Assembly: GCF_017751145.1 (NCBI RefSeq)
Contig: NZ_CP046640.1
Location: 1,344,137-1,408,136 of the forward strand
Length of the DNA stretch: 64,000 nucleotides
Source: Iocasia fonsfrigidae
GTDB lineage: Bacteria; Bacillota; Halanaerobiia; Halanaerobiales; DTU029
Reading direction: 5' to 3'
Shown here: in pieces, positions 44,849-53,363 of the stretch
Numbering within the stretch: position 1 is the first letter of the stretch
How the letters are laid out: every line of letters begins with the position of its first letter
Made by a program: the position numbers and the translations under genes
The notes under the pieces: generated by a model
Seen by the model: the letters and a program-made list of their open reading frames with translations, nothing else
What the model was told of the DNA's origin: nothing
Databases searched by the model: none

Positions 44849-45556
44849 ATGAGTAAAGGAATATTTATTATTGGAACTGATACTGATGTTGGTAAGTCTG
44901 TAATTACAGCTGGTTTAGTATATTTATTAAGAAATAATGGTTATAATGCCTGTAGTTTTAAAGCAGTACAAAGTGGTGGAGTAAAAAAAGATGGGAAATT
45001 AATTGCTGAAGATGTTGAGTTAGTAAAACAACTTTGCAATTTAACTGAAAAACAAGAAAATATGGTCCCTTATTGTTTTGAACCTGCAGTATCTCCCCAT
45101 CTGGCGGCACGTTTAACCGGAGTTGAGATTAAAAAGGAAAAAATAATAGAGGCTTATAATAATTTAGCACAAAGGTATGAATACATAATTGCTGAAGGAA
45201 GTGGTGGTTTAATAGTACCTTTAATTAAAAATGATTATTTTATATATGACCTGGTCAAAGATTTAAATTTACCGATAGTTATTGTAAGTAGGGCAGGTGT
45301 TGGAACTATAAATCATACTATTTTAACTGTTGAGTATTGTTATAAGTTGGGACTTGAAATAAAAGGAATACTTTTAAATAGATATACAGGGAAGGAATAT
45401 GAAAAAGATAATATCAGAACTATAGAAAATTTAAGCGGACAAAAAGTGCTAAGTATAGCTGATATAAAGGATATAAATCATAATTATGATAAGTTAAAAG
45501 ATGAGTTTGAAAGCAAGTTTGATATTAAAAATGTAATAAATATGTTTGAAAACTAA
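44849..45556 (+). CDS. bioD: Dethiobiotin synthetase
   Basis: 235 residues. The P-loop is IIGTDTDVGKSVITAGL, then FKAVQSGG, VSPHLAARLTG and EGSGGLIVPL, the family motifs. It closes the ureido ring: 7,8-diaminopelargonate plus CO2 and ATP gives dethiobiotin. ATG 44849 is 8 bases after GAGG; a GTG at 44840 lies in that site. It is first in the operon although it acts next to last in the pathway. Confidence 0.95.
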   Translation: MSKGIFIIGTDTDVGKSVITAGLVYLLRNNGYNACSFKAVQSGGVKKDGKLIAEDVELVKQLCNLTEKQENMVPYCFEPAVSPHLAARLTGVEIKKEKIIEAYNNLAQRYEYIIAEGSGGLIVPLIKNDYFIYDLVKDLNLPIVIVSRAGVGTINHTILTVEYCYKLGLEIKGILLNRYTGKEYEKDNIRTIENLSGQKVLSIADIKDINHNYDKLKDEFESKFDIKNVINMFEN

Positions 45557-45561
45557 AAGAT

Positions 45562-45617
45562 TCTGTTCGAAAAATATCAGTATATATCGCTGAGGATTAT
45601 ATTTTTTCGAACACAGA
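45562..45617. repeat. Dispersed palindromic repeat, copy 2 (complete)
   Basis: CTGTTCGAAAAATATCAG (45563-45580), a 9-base centre and CTGAGGATTATATTTT running to TTCGAACACAG (45590-45616) fold into a nearly complete hairpin. The same sequence, with one arm degraded, is at 19308-19353. It lies between bioD and bioA and could lower distal expression or simply be a mobile palindrome. Confidence 0.75.
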
Positions 45618-45649
45618 CTAAAATTCAATTATATTAGGGAGTGTTAAGA

Positions 45650-46996
45650 ATGAATAATTTACAAAAAAAGGACTTGAAATATATATGGCATCCTTGTTCA
45701 CAGATGAAGGATTATGAAGAATTGCCACCAATTGTTATTGAAAAGGGGGAAGGGGTATTCCTATATGATACAGAAGGACATAGCTATCTGGATGCTATTT
45801 CCTCCTGGTGGGCTAGTCTGTTAGGGCATAATCATAAGCGTATCAAAGGGGCAATAAATGAACAGATAAACAAATTGGAACACATAATGTTGGCCAATTT
45901 TTCCCATGAACCAGCAATTGAACTTGCCGAAAAAATAGTTGCTAAAACCCCTGACCGATTAGAAAAAGTCTTTTTTGCTAGTGATGGAGCATCATCTGTA
46001 GAAGTTGCTTTAAAATTAAGTTTTCAATATTTTCAAGAAGTCGGCAAACCTCAAAAAACTAAGTTTGCCTCCCTTTCAAATTCATACCATGGTGATACTT
46101 TAGGGGCTCTGGCAGTTTCTGATTTAGGAATATATAGGGATGTTTTTAATCCTATATTATGTGACACTATTCAAATAGAAGGACCAGATTGTTATCGTTG
46201 TCAATTTGGGTTAAATAGGGAAAATTGCCAGGCAGAGTGTTTTAAAAAACTGGAAGAAACATTTGACGAATATCACGAGAAACTCGCTTCTATTATAGTA
46301 GAACCGATTGTACAGGGAGCAGGAGGAATGATGATCTATTCACCAGTCTATTTAAAAAAATTAAGACAATTATGTGATAAATATGATGTTTTATTGATTG
46401 ATGATGAAATAGCTATGGGAATGGGCAGGACTGGAAAATTATTTGCCTGTGAACATGCCGGCATTTCGCCTGATATAATGACCATTTCCAAAGGAATTAC
46501 GGCTGGTACTTTACCGCTTTCCTTAACTGTTATCTCTGACAAAATATATGATGCTTTTTATGATGATTATACAAAGGGCAGGTCATTTCTACATAGTCAT
46601 ACTTATAGTGGAAATCCGGTGGCCTGTGCAGTAGCCTGTGAAACATTAGATATATTTGAAGAAGAAAATATACTTGAAAAAAATAAAGAGAAGTCAGAGA
46701 TACTTAAAGCTAAGATAGAAGAATATTTATTGGACCTACCTCAGGTTGGTGATTTTAGACATATCGGTATCTTAGGGGCTGTAGAATTAGTTAAAGACAC
46801 AAAAAGGAAAGAACCGTTCAATTGGAAAGATAGAGTAGGTTTTGAAATTTATAAAAATGCTTTAAGAAATGGTCTTATTTTGCGTCCACTAGGTGATATT
46901 ATTTATTTTATGCCTGCTTTTATTATCAATGAAGAAGAGATAGAGTTTATGGTTAAAACCGCCAGAAAATCTATTAAAGAATATTTTGAATCATAA
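45650..46996 (+). CDS. bioA: Adenosylmethionine-8-amino-7-oxononanoate aminotransferase
   Basis: 448 residues, class III PLP aminotransferase. YIWHPCSQMKDYEELPP is the BioA N-terminal signature, then SSWWASLLGHNHKRI, SYHGDTLGALAVSD, LLIDDEIAMGMGRTGKLFACE and the PLP lysine in TISKGITAGTLPLSL (about residue 280). It converts 7-keto-8-aminopelargonate to the diamine. ATG 45650 is 8 bases after AGGGAG. Confidence 0.96.
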   Translation: MNNLQKKDLKYIWHPCSQMKDYEELPPIVIEKGEGVFLYDTEGHSYLDAISSWWASLLGHNHKRIKGAINEQINKLEHIMLANFSHEPAIELAEKIVAKTPDRLEKVFFASDGASSVEVALKLSFQYFQEVGKPQKTKFASLSNSYHGDTLGALAVSDLGIYRDVFNPILCDTIQIEGPDCYRCQFGLNRENCQAECFKKLEETFDEYHEKLASIIVEPIVQGAGGMMIYSPVYLKKLRQLCDKYDVLLIDDEIAMGMGRTGKLFACEHAGISPDIMTISKGITAGTLPLSLTVISDKIYDAFYDDYTKGRSFLHSHTYSGNPVACAVACETLDIFEEENILEKNKEKSEILKAKIEEYLLDLPQVGDFRHIGILGAVELVKDTKRKEPFNWKDRVGFEIYKNALRNGLILRPLGDIIYFMPAFIINEEEIEFMVKTARKSIKEYFES

Positions 46997-47030
46997 GCAT
47001 TGCATAATCAGACTAAGTGGAGGGAAATAG

Positions 47031-47531
47031 ATGAACAAAACAAGGGAATTAACATTAATTAGTTTGTTAGCAGTGATTATTACAATTTCGGGATCCTTTA
47101 GAATACCTGGACCATTACCGGGAACAGAATTTCAATTATCTGCACCTATAGCAGTAGCCATTACAGTGGTATTTGGATTTAGGAGATACATAATAGCGGG
47201 TATTATAGCCAGTGCTATTAGTTTAACACTTGGAATTCATACTATAATTAATGTAATTATAGCTATGACATTCAGGTTTGTAGCAGGAGGGATTATTTAC
47301 TTTTTTAAACCTGGGTTTATACCTGTTATAATTGCTGGGCCACTAGGGTCTATAACTGCCAGAATTATGCTGTGCTTATTTTTTGGAAATCCCCTTTTGG
47401 CCATGTTAATAGCAGGATTACCAGGTATGCTATATACTGCTATAACAGCCTGGCCATTAAGTAAATTACTAGCAAAAATAAAATATTGCACACCCTGGAG
47501 GGAAACAAGATATGAAGGAAGATCTCTATAG
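47031..47531 (+). CDS. Putative ECF-type S component in the biotin operon
   Basis: 166 residues, five or six membrane segments, no signal peptide. The N-terminus KTRELTLISLLAVIITISGSFRIPG and the size fit substrate-capture (S) components of ECF vitamin transporters, but it does not read as standard BioY. It is encoded between bioA and bioW and overlaps bioW by 20 bases, so it is tightly coupled to the pimelate-activating step. Pimelate or another biotin precursor is a reasonable guess at substrate. No ECF ATPase or T component is nearby; a shared energising module is presumed. Confidence 0.6.
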   Translation: MNKTRELTLISLLAVIITISGSFRIPGPLPGTEFQLSAPIAVAITVVFGFRRYIIAGIIASAISLTLGIHTIINVIIAMTFRFVAGGIIYFFKPGFIPVIIAGPLGSITARIMLCLFFGNPLLAMLIAGLPGMLYTAITAWPLSKLLAKIKYCTPWRETRYEGRSL

Positions 47532-48309
47532 TATTAAAATGAGGTCTACCAGGAATACAAAGCATATTTCTGGTGCAGAAAGAATAATTTTAGAAAAGGA
47601 TATGGGGTTATCAGTTAAACAACTAATAACAAGGGCTTTAGGCCACAGTAAAGGGAAGTCGGATTTTATAAATATAAAGATACAAAACATAGTTAAGCAA
47701 GATATTGAATATATTAATCCTTTAGATATAAGAACTGTTATAACAAATGATTATTTTGAAGGAAGGGAATGTGCCCTTAAAGCACTAAAAAAAAATGGTT
47801 TATCAGCCGAAACATCTCACTTGGTGTTTAATATGTTAAAGGAATGTCGTACTATGCGAGGGGCAATTCTTTTCGAAATAAATTCCAGAGAAAGACTTGA
47901 AGCAGATAAGAAGAGGGGGGTACGAGTTACTAATATAGATTGGAGTTTTAATGTAAAGCAAGAGCTAGATAAAGCATTAGCAAGAGCAAATTTGAATAAT
48001 AGCCATGTTAAAGAAGCAGTTGCACTGGCAAGTAAAGTTTGCAGTGCCCCGGGTATTATTGCCGAGTTATGTTGGTCTGATGATCCAGATTATACTGCTG
48101 GTTATGTTGCTTCTAAAGATTTAGGCTATATGAGAATTACTAAATTAAAGCCTTTTGGTAGTAATAATGGTGGCAGGGTGTTTTGTTTTGATTCTTCAAA
48201 GGCATCAATAGAAAAATGTATAGAATATTTACAGGAGAAAATAACTCTGGTTAATAGGGTTCCTGTGATAAATAATAATATTTGCTATAGCCAATTTTTT
48301 TCAGTATAA
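47512..48309 (+). CDS. bioW: 6-carboxyhexanoate-CoA ligase (pimeloyl-CoA synthetase)
   Basis: 265 residues. The signature RNTKHISGAERII lies near the N-terminus, followed by RALGHSKGKSDFINIKIQ, RGAILFEINSRERLEADKKRGVRVTNIDW and SCWSDDPDYTAGYVAS-like motifs (here ELCWSDDPDYTAGY). It activates free pimelate with ATP and CoA, so this organism starts biotin from pimelate, not through the BioC-BioH route. It starts inside the membrane protein gene and is followed by bioF. Confidence 0.94.
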   Translation: MKEDLYSIKMRSTRNTKHISGAERIILEKDMGLSVKQLITRALGHSKGKSDFINIKIQNIVKQDIEYINPLDIRTVITNDYFEGRECALKALKKNGLSAETSHLVFNMLKECRTMRGAILFEINSRERLEADKKRGVRVTNIDWSFNVKQELDKALARANLNNSHVKEAVALASKVCSAPGIIAELCWSDDPDYTAGYVASKDLGYMRITKLKPFGSNNGGRVFCFDSSKASIEKCIEYLQEKITLVNRVPVINNNICYSQFFSV

Positions 48310-48325
48310 GTGGGTGATAAAACTA

Positions 48326-49489
48326 ATGGATTTTATAGATGAACATTTAAATCATATAAAAGATAAGGGTCTATATCGGGATTTTAAATTTTTTACTAGC
48401 TCACAAAGCAAATATACTTCAATAGATAATAGAAGAGTATTATTAATGGCTTCTAATAATTATTTAGATTTATGTGCTGATGACAGGTTAAAGGAAGCAG
48501 CAGAAAAAGCAATCTATACATATGGAGTAGGCTCAGGTGGTTCAAGATTAATTACAGGGAGCTGTAAACTCCATGATCAGTTAGAAAAAAAGATAGCAGA
48601 TTTCAAAGGTGCCGAGGCTGCAATTATTTTTAATACAGGGTATATGGCTAATATAGGTACAATAACAGCGATTTCTGATCAGGAATGGATTATATTTAGT
48701 GATGAATTAAATCATGCCAGTATTATAGATGGATGTAGATTAAGTGGTGCTAAGGTTGTTATCTATAAACACTGTAACCTGGATCACTTGCAGGAAAAAA
48801 TAAAGATTCATCAAGGTAAGAAGAGATTAATTGTGACAGATGGGGTCTTTAGTATGGATGGAGATATAGCTCCACTGGATAAAATAGTGGAATTAGCTAA
48901 AGAAAATAAGATTTTAACAATGGTTGATGATGCTCATGGTACAGGTGTTCTGGGAGACAATGGTGCAGGTTCGGTAGAACATTTTAACTTAAAAGGAGAT
49001 ATTGATATACAGGTAGGAACTTTTAGCAAAGCCCTTGCCAGTGAGGGTGGTTTTGTGGTCGGAAGTAAAAGCTTAATAGAATATTTACGACATAAGGCCA
49101 GGAGTTTTATCTATTCAACAGCATTATCTCCAGTTACTATTGCAGTTTCTTTGCGTTCTTTAGATATTGTGAAAAATGAGAGAGAGCCAAGGGTCAAGCT
49201 CCTTGAAAACTCAAAATGGTTTCAGGCAAAGTTAAGGAAGCTTGGCTTTAATGTCTTAGAAAGCAAAACAGCAATTATTGCCTTAATAATAGGTAATGCA
49301 GCAAAGGCTAGAAAATTAAGTGAAAAATTATTTGAAGAAGGCATTTTTATTACAGCAATTAGACCCCCAACTGTACCTGATAATACTAGTCGCTTAAGAA
49401 TTACACTGATGTCTACCCATAATAGAAAAGATTTGAAATTTGCTTTAGAAAGATTAAAAAAAGCAGGAATGGAATTAGATGTTATTTAG
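48326..49489 (+). CDS. bioF: 8-amino-7-oxononanoate synthase
   Basis: 387 residues, alpha-oxoamine synthase family: YGVGSGGSRLITGSCKLHDQLE, FSDELNHASIIDG, VTDGVFSMDGDIAPL, VDDAHGTGVLG and the PLP lysine in VGTFSKALASEGGFVVG (about residue 235). It joins pimeloyl-CoA and alanine. ATG 48326 lies about 9 bases after GGGTG. It is the last gene of the operon; biotin synthase (bioB) is not in the window. Confidence 0.95.
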   Translation: MDFIDEHLNHIKDKGLYRDFKFFTSSQSKYTSIDNRRVLLMASNNYLDLCADDRLKEAAEKAIYTYGVGSGGSRLITGSCKLHDQLEKKIADFKGAEAAIIFNTGYMANIGTITAISDQEWIIFSDELNHASIIDGCRLSGAKVVIYKHCNLDHLQEKIKIHQGKKRLIVTDGVFSMDGDIAPLDKIVELAKENKILTMVDDAHGTGVLGDNGAGSVEHFNLKGDIDIQVGTFSKALASEGGFVVGSKSLIEYLRHKARSFIYSTALSPVTIAVSLRSLDIVKNEREPRVKLLENSKWFQAKLRKLGFNVLESKTAIIALIIGNAAKARKLSEKLFEEGIFITAIRPPTVPDNTSRLRITLMSTHNRKDLKFALERLKKAGMELDVI

Positions 49490-49500
49490 TATTAAGTATT

Positions 49501-49569
49501 AAGTATTTAGCCAAAAACAATTTATGTGATGGTATTGTGTCTACTAAGAGTAATATTATCAGGGCTGCT
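49501..49569 (+). pseudogene. 69-bp remnant of a second glpP
   Basis: The sequence aligns without gaps to glpP 39246-39314 with 8 base differences. Translated, its 23 codons read KYLAKNNLCDGIVSTKSN then IIRAA before a stop, with a single amino acid change (Leu to Ile), so seven of eight changes are silent. It begins 11 bases after the bioF stop. It is what is left of a glpP paralogue that was once under selection. Confidence 0.85.
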
Positions 49570-49920
49570 TAAAACATTATAAACTATATGACTTTTTTAA
49601 AATGAATTAATATAATTAATATGGCTGCATAAGATTAAATAAAGTGTTTTTTTAAATCTGGATAGTTTAAAAAAGAAGGCTCACAATGTAAGAGGAGGTG
49701 GGTATTTTTTAGATAGAATAGTATTGTAATTAACAAATGAAGAAATGCATGCTTTACGATATAAAATGATGATGAGTTTATTCAGATTTTTATAGTTTTT
49801 AATAATATATATACAAGCATATCAATAAAATCATATTATATAATATATTATTATATAGCTTATTTTATGGTAAATTTATTTTTAATAGTTGCCCGATTAA
49901 ATTGAAATGAGGGGTCTAAA
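49570..49920 (+). other. AT-rich intergenic region
   Basis: No gene is seen. There is an AGAGGAGGTGGG site at about 49691 that leads only to a few codons, and a very AT-rich stretch (about 49800-49865) of ATATAT-type sequence. It may be the scar of the event that removed the second glpP. Confidence 0.4.
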
Positions 49921-50838
49921 ATGGTGATAAATAGTAATCATTTTCATAATCATAAAGAAGTTGCTGATAAAATTAGGTCTGCTCTTGCTAACCATAAGGG
50001 GTTATCACTTGTCCGTATTGGTAATGGAGAGGCAATTGCTATTGGCCATGATTTATTTAATATATATTCATCAAGAAAGTATGCTGAATGGCTAGAATAT
50101 GCGGGTATTAGATTGCCAGATGAAATTGTCCGCGATATGGTTTTAAAGGCTATAGCAGAGGCTGATATTGTTGGGTTTAGACCAGATGCAACAAAAGAAG
50201 AGGCTCAGCTAGAGAAGGTACTGGAATTATTTAATATTAAAACACCTTATATATGTACTGCAGTAATCAATTGGGAGTTATATAAAAATGAATTACTGGT
50301 AGATTTATTTAGAGATAAACGAGTCTTTCTGGTAGGAAGAGTAGCAAAAGAAGCTGCTAAAATTATGAAAAAGCAGGGATTTAATATCACTGATACCCTA
50401 GAACTGGAGGGATTTTATGATCTTAACCGGGTTTTCTATTATGCCAAAAATAAAGTTGACCTATATGATGTAGCGCTGATTTCTGCTGGAATTCCAGCAG
50501 TTGTTTTAAGTTACTGGATTGCTGATCGACTGAAAAAAGTAGCTATTGATTTTGGCCATGTTATGAATTATATAGTAGATAATAATTTTGGGCCTGACCA
50601 ATTAGCTGTTGCAGAAAGGAAATGGAAAAATAATAAAAAAATTATTCCATTATATTTTTCTAATATTTTACTAATAAAGATGGAAAATAGTTCCAGGATA
50701 TATCTATATCTCCATGGGTTTAAACATGCCATCCTAAATATTCCAGTTATGGAGAAATATAACCTGAATTTTATGGAACCACTTATTTTAGATGAAAATA
50801 TGATTAAAAGGATACCGGATGGGCCAGAAATAAAGTAA
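49921..50838 (+). CDS. GT-D-fold glycosyltransferase-like protein
   Basis: 305 residues. GLSLVRIGNGEAIAIGHDLF near residue 28 resembles the nucleotide-sugar motif of the GT-D/DUF1792 glycosyltransferases; FLVGRVAKEAAKIMKKQGF and YDVALISAGIPAVVLSYWIADRL follow, then AIDFGHVMNYIV. It would act in the cytoplasm on a surface glycan or glycoprotein. Sequence just after the stop (50837-50937) reads like a continued C-terminus in other frames, so the gene may be frameshifted near its end. Confidence 0.7.
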   Translation: MVINSNHFHNHKEVADKIRSALANHKGLSLVRIGNGEAIAIGHDLFNIYSSRKYAEWLEYAGIRLPDEIVRDMVLKAIAEADIVGFRPDATKEEAQLEKVLELFNIKTPYICTAVINWELYKNELLVDLFRDKRVFLVGRVAKEAAKIMKKQGFNITDTLELEGFYDLNRVFYYAKNKVDLYDVALISAGIPAVVLSYWIADRLKKVAIDFGHVMNYIVDNNFGPDQLAVAERKWKNNKKIIPLYFSNILLIKMENSSRIYLYLHGFKHAILNIPVMEKYNLNFMEPLILDENMIKRIPDGPEIK

Positions 50839-50937
50839 AACAAATATTGGATAGCTATGATCCTGAATTGTTAAATTATTAGCTAGGAGAGGTATTAAAA
50901 ATGATATGTTAGCAGATGATTTTAAGGCGATATATTA
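50839..50937 (+). pseudogene. Out-of-frame tail of the GT-D-like gene
   Basis: One frame reads VKQILDSYDPELLNY then TAG, and a second, shifted by one, reads GIKNDMLADDFKAIY to TAA at 50937. Together they look like one charged C-terminal helix region broken by a frameshift, a stop and a second shift. No ribosome site starts either piece. Confidence 0.45.
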
Positions 50938-50977
50938 ACATCAATTATTATAACTAATAATTGAAGGAGGGTTTTTA

Positions 50978-51694
50978 TTGAATAAATTTGTTTTTTTATT
51001 ATGTCCTCCATTATCTGGCTCGACAATGATTAAAGAATTATTTGAATCTAGTGAAGCTGTTTCTACTTTTTATGGTGAAGGGCAATTTTTTGCTGAAGCA
51101 CATAATATTATCGGCCGTGGGGTGCCCAGGTGGGACCCAAATTTAAAGGTTAATTGGGAATTATTAAAACAGATTTTTTTCAAGTATTGGAATTTAGAAA
51201 AACCGGTATTATTTGAAAAGAGTCCTCCTCATTTATTAAGGGCCTTAGAAATAGAAAAGGTATTTACACCGGCTTATTTTATTATTAGTATTAGAAATCC
51301 TTACGCTCAAATTGAAGGTTTATGGAGAAGAAAATGGATGCCGTCACCTACTGCGGCTGCAGAATTATGGGTATTATGTGCCAGATACCAAATTAAAAAT
51401 TTGAATACTTTAAAAAGCAAAATATTTTTTCGTTATGAAGACTTTACTGATAATATTGATCTATTTTTAGAAAAAATAAAAGAATTTATTCCTGAAGTTG
51501 GTGTTTTGAATAAGAATAAAGCCTTTCACGCCCATAACATTACTGGAAAGCCTCTTCATGGTATAGTAAATCTTAATGATCGGAAATTTAAGTTATTAAA
51601 ACCAGAGGTTATAAAAGAAGTTAATGAAGTTTTTAAATTAAATGAAGATCTGTTAAAGTATTTTAATTATAATCTAATAGAAGTAGAAAAGTAA
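50978..51694 (+). CDS. Sulfotransferase-family protein
   Basis: 238 residues. FLLCPPLSGSTMIKELF at the N-terminus matches the 5'-phosphosulfate loop (normally PRSGST), and FIISIRNPYAQIEG near residue 105 matches the 3'-phosphate site (RNP). FRYEDFTDN and the closing HNITGKPLHGI are usual for the family. It would transfer sulfate from PAPS to a glycan or protein. The TTG start is 6 bases after AAGGAGGG. No PAPS-synthesis genes are in the window. Confidence 0.8.
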   Translation: MNKFVFLLCPPLSGSTMIKELFESSEAVSTFYGEGQFFAEAHNIIGRGVPRWDPNLKVNWELLKQIFFKYWNLEKPVLFEKSPPHLLRALEIEKVFTPAYFIISIRNPYAQIEGLWRRKWMPSPTAAAELWVLCARYQIKNLNTLKSKIFFRYEDFTDNIDLFLEKIKEFIPEVGVLNKNKAFHAHNITGKPLHGIVNLNDRKFKLLKPEVIKEVNEVFKLNEDLLKYFNYNLIEVEK

Positions 51695-51711
51695 TATAAA
51701 TATGATTAGAA

Positions 51712-51739
51712 AAAGGGTCCTCATAAGTTGAGGCCCTTT
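51712..51739. terminator. Bidirectional terminator between convergent genes
   Basis: AAAGGG-T-CCTCA, a 5-base loop and TGAGG-CCCTTT (one bulged T), between the sulfotransferase and the minus-strand methyltransferase. Confidence 0.75.
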
Positions 51740-51800
51740 ATCAATAATATGCTATTTGGTTTAAATTAGCTTAAGGGTTAACTAGTTTTAACAATAAAAG

Positions 51801-52502
51801 TTAGGGTCCCCAGGCAGGTACAGGAAAATCAATTTGGTTATCAGTGATTTTGGGCAAGGCTGGGTGAGAACAAATGCAAATTATGATGTTAGGCTTTGGA
51901 GGTTTATTATTTTTATCATAAATTATCCCAGTTAAATCTTGATAAAACAATTCTGCATTTTGACCTGAAAAATTTTCTTCACGAATATCAGATAAAACAT
52001 GATGAGGGTTTCTATTTTTGGGTTCATTGTAGGGTACAGCCAACATAAGTCTTTTTAACCATTTGGACGTAAATCCTAATTCTAATCCATTTGGTATATG
52101 CTCTAATACCTGGCTTGATACCACGTAATCATATGAGGGTATGATTGGAATATACTGGCGTAAATCGAGACATTTATAAGATATATTATCACCGGAGTAA
52201 ACATCTTTTGCATATTTTATTGCTTCCTGGCAGCTATCTACCCCCATTATGGTTGAGTTTTTTATTTTAGATAATGTTTCACAACCGTGACCAACACCAC
52301 AACCCAGATCAATTATGTCTATTGAATTATTTTTCATATTACTGGATTTCATATATACTAAATCATTATCAATTATCCTTTTAAAGAAAATGTACGAACT
52401 CCTGTGTCTAATATCTTCGTTAACATCATGGCTTATACCGAAAATGAGCCGTTCACCATTATTATAAATAATTTTTTCTGTCGGTGTGAGAGGTCGCCGC
52501 AA
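51801..52502 (-). CDS. Class I SAM-dependent methyltransferase
   Basis: 233 residues. The SAM loop is IDIIDLGCGVGHGCETL (about residue 65), followed by TIMGVDSCQEAIKYA (acidic residue for the ribose) and SYDYVVSSQVLEHIPNG, typical of UbiE/COQ5-like glycan methyltransferases. The TTG start lies about 9 bases after AAGGAGATG. It is the last gene of a five-gene minus-strand unit, so it may methylate a sugar in the same polymer. Confidence 0.85.
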   Translation of the reverse strand: MRRPLTPTEKIIYNNGERLIFGISHDVNEDIRHRSSYIFFKRIIDNDLVYMKSSNMKNNSIDIIDLGCGVGHGCETLSKIKNSTIMGVDSCQEAIKYAKDVYSGDNISYKCLDLRQYIPIIPSYDYVVSSQVLEHIPNGLELGFTSKWLKRLMLAVPYNEPKNRNPHHVLSDIREENFSGQNAELFYQDLTGIIYDKNNKPPKPNIIICICSHPALPKITDNQIDFPVPAWGP

Positions 52503-52520
52503 ATTAAAATCATCTCCTTA

Positions 52521-53285
52521 TTAAAGTTTTCCCCATTCTATATTTTCATTTCTGACTTTTTTCCCTTTTCTTGTCAAGTATAAATTTTGGTTAAATAACC
52601 AGGCTTCATTACCTACTTTAGGAGTAGCATGTCTGGGATGAAATAGGTGGATAGTTTTGGCATCAGTCTGCTGATAACTACAGCCATTTAACTGCAGCCT
52701 TTCTACAAAGTCATTATCATCATAGGCAATACCCGTAAAGTCTTCATCATAACCACCGATAGCGAAATATTGTTCCCTGCTAATAGACATTAGAAATGGT
52801 AAGCGGACATTTAACTCCGGGTAATTATTTAGGAAATTAATATCAAAATTACCATTATTATTATTAATATGGTTTAAAAAAGAACCATCCATATCATCCC
52901 AGCCTTTTGGTATACCGATTAATTTAGAGTTATCCAGGAGGGGAGGAATTAGTTTTTCTACAGCATTATTTAGATGAAACATTTCGGCACAGGAGATAAT
53001 TAATATTTTTCCAGAAGACTGTTTAACAGCTATATTTATGGCAAACCCGGGAACTCTCCATTTTAAGTTTCCAACAAGGTTTCTCTGACCGGAGAAAATA
53101 TATTTTAAATTAAGTTTGTCTTGATATTCTCTACATATATTTTCAGTTTCATCCTGCATAGCATCATTAATGACGATTGTTTCCAAATTAAAGGGTATAT
53201 TCTGTCTTGCTATTGAAAATAACCCCCATTTTAGTAAGTGTGGTCTTTGAAAAGTGGTTATAATAATAGAAACCTGACAAATCAT
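52521..53285 (-). CDS. Family 2 glycosyltransferase
   Basis: 254 residues, GT-A fold. VSIIITTFQRPHLLKWGLFSI at the N-terminus is followed by TIVINDAMQDETENICREY; the metal-binding motif is not a plain DxD (SSGKILIISCAEMFHL). GGYDEDFTGIAYDDNDFVERLQL is the galactosyltransferase-like acceptor segment. It adds one sugar to a lipid- or nucleotide-linked glycan at the membrane. ATG follows GAGGTAGG. Confidence 0.87.
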   Translation of the reverse strand: MICQVSIIITTFQRPHLLKWGLFSIARQNIPFNLETIVINDAMQDETENICREYQDKLNLKYIFSGQRNLVGNLKWRVPGFAINIAVKQSSGKILIISCAEMFHLNNAVEKLIPPLLDNSKLIGIPKGWDDMDGSFLNHINNNNGNFDINFLNNYPELNVRLPFLMSISREQYFAIGGYDEDFTGIAYDDNDFVERLQLNGCSYQQTDAKTIHLFHPRHATPKVGNEAWLFNQNLYLTRKGKKVRNENIEWGKL

Positions 53286-53314
53286 AATTTTACCTACCTC
53301 ACTTTTAGGATATA

Positions 53315-53360
53315 AGAAGTAAGAGGTCAGATTACCTCCGACCTCTGAAATCCTACTTCT
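53315..53360. repeat. Intergenic nested inverted repeat
   Basis: AGAAGTAAGAGGTC (53315-53328), a short centre, GACCTCT (53340-53346), 7 unpaired bases and TACTTCT (53354-53360) fold as a two-part hairpin between two minus-strand genes. Confidence 0.65.
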
Positions 53361-53363
53361 GAA

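Noticed and set aside
49800-49870. AT-rich stretch as a possible replication or partition site
   Set aside because: Only low-complexity ATATAT sequence; no iterons, DnaA boxes or nearby replication genes.
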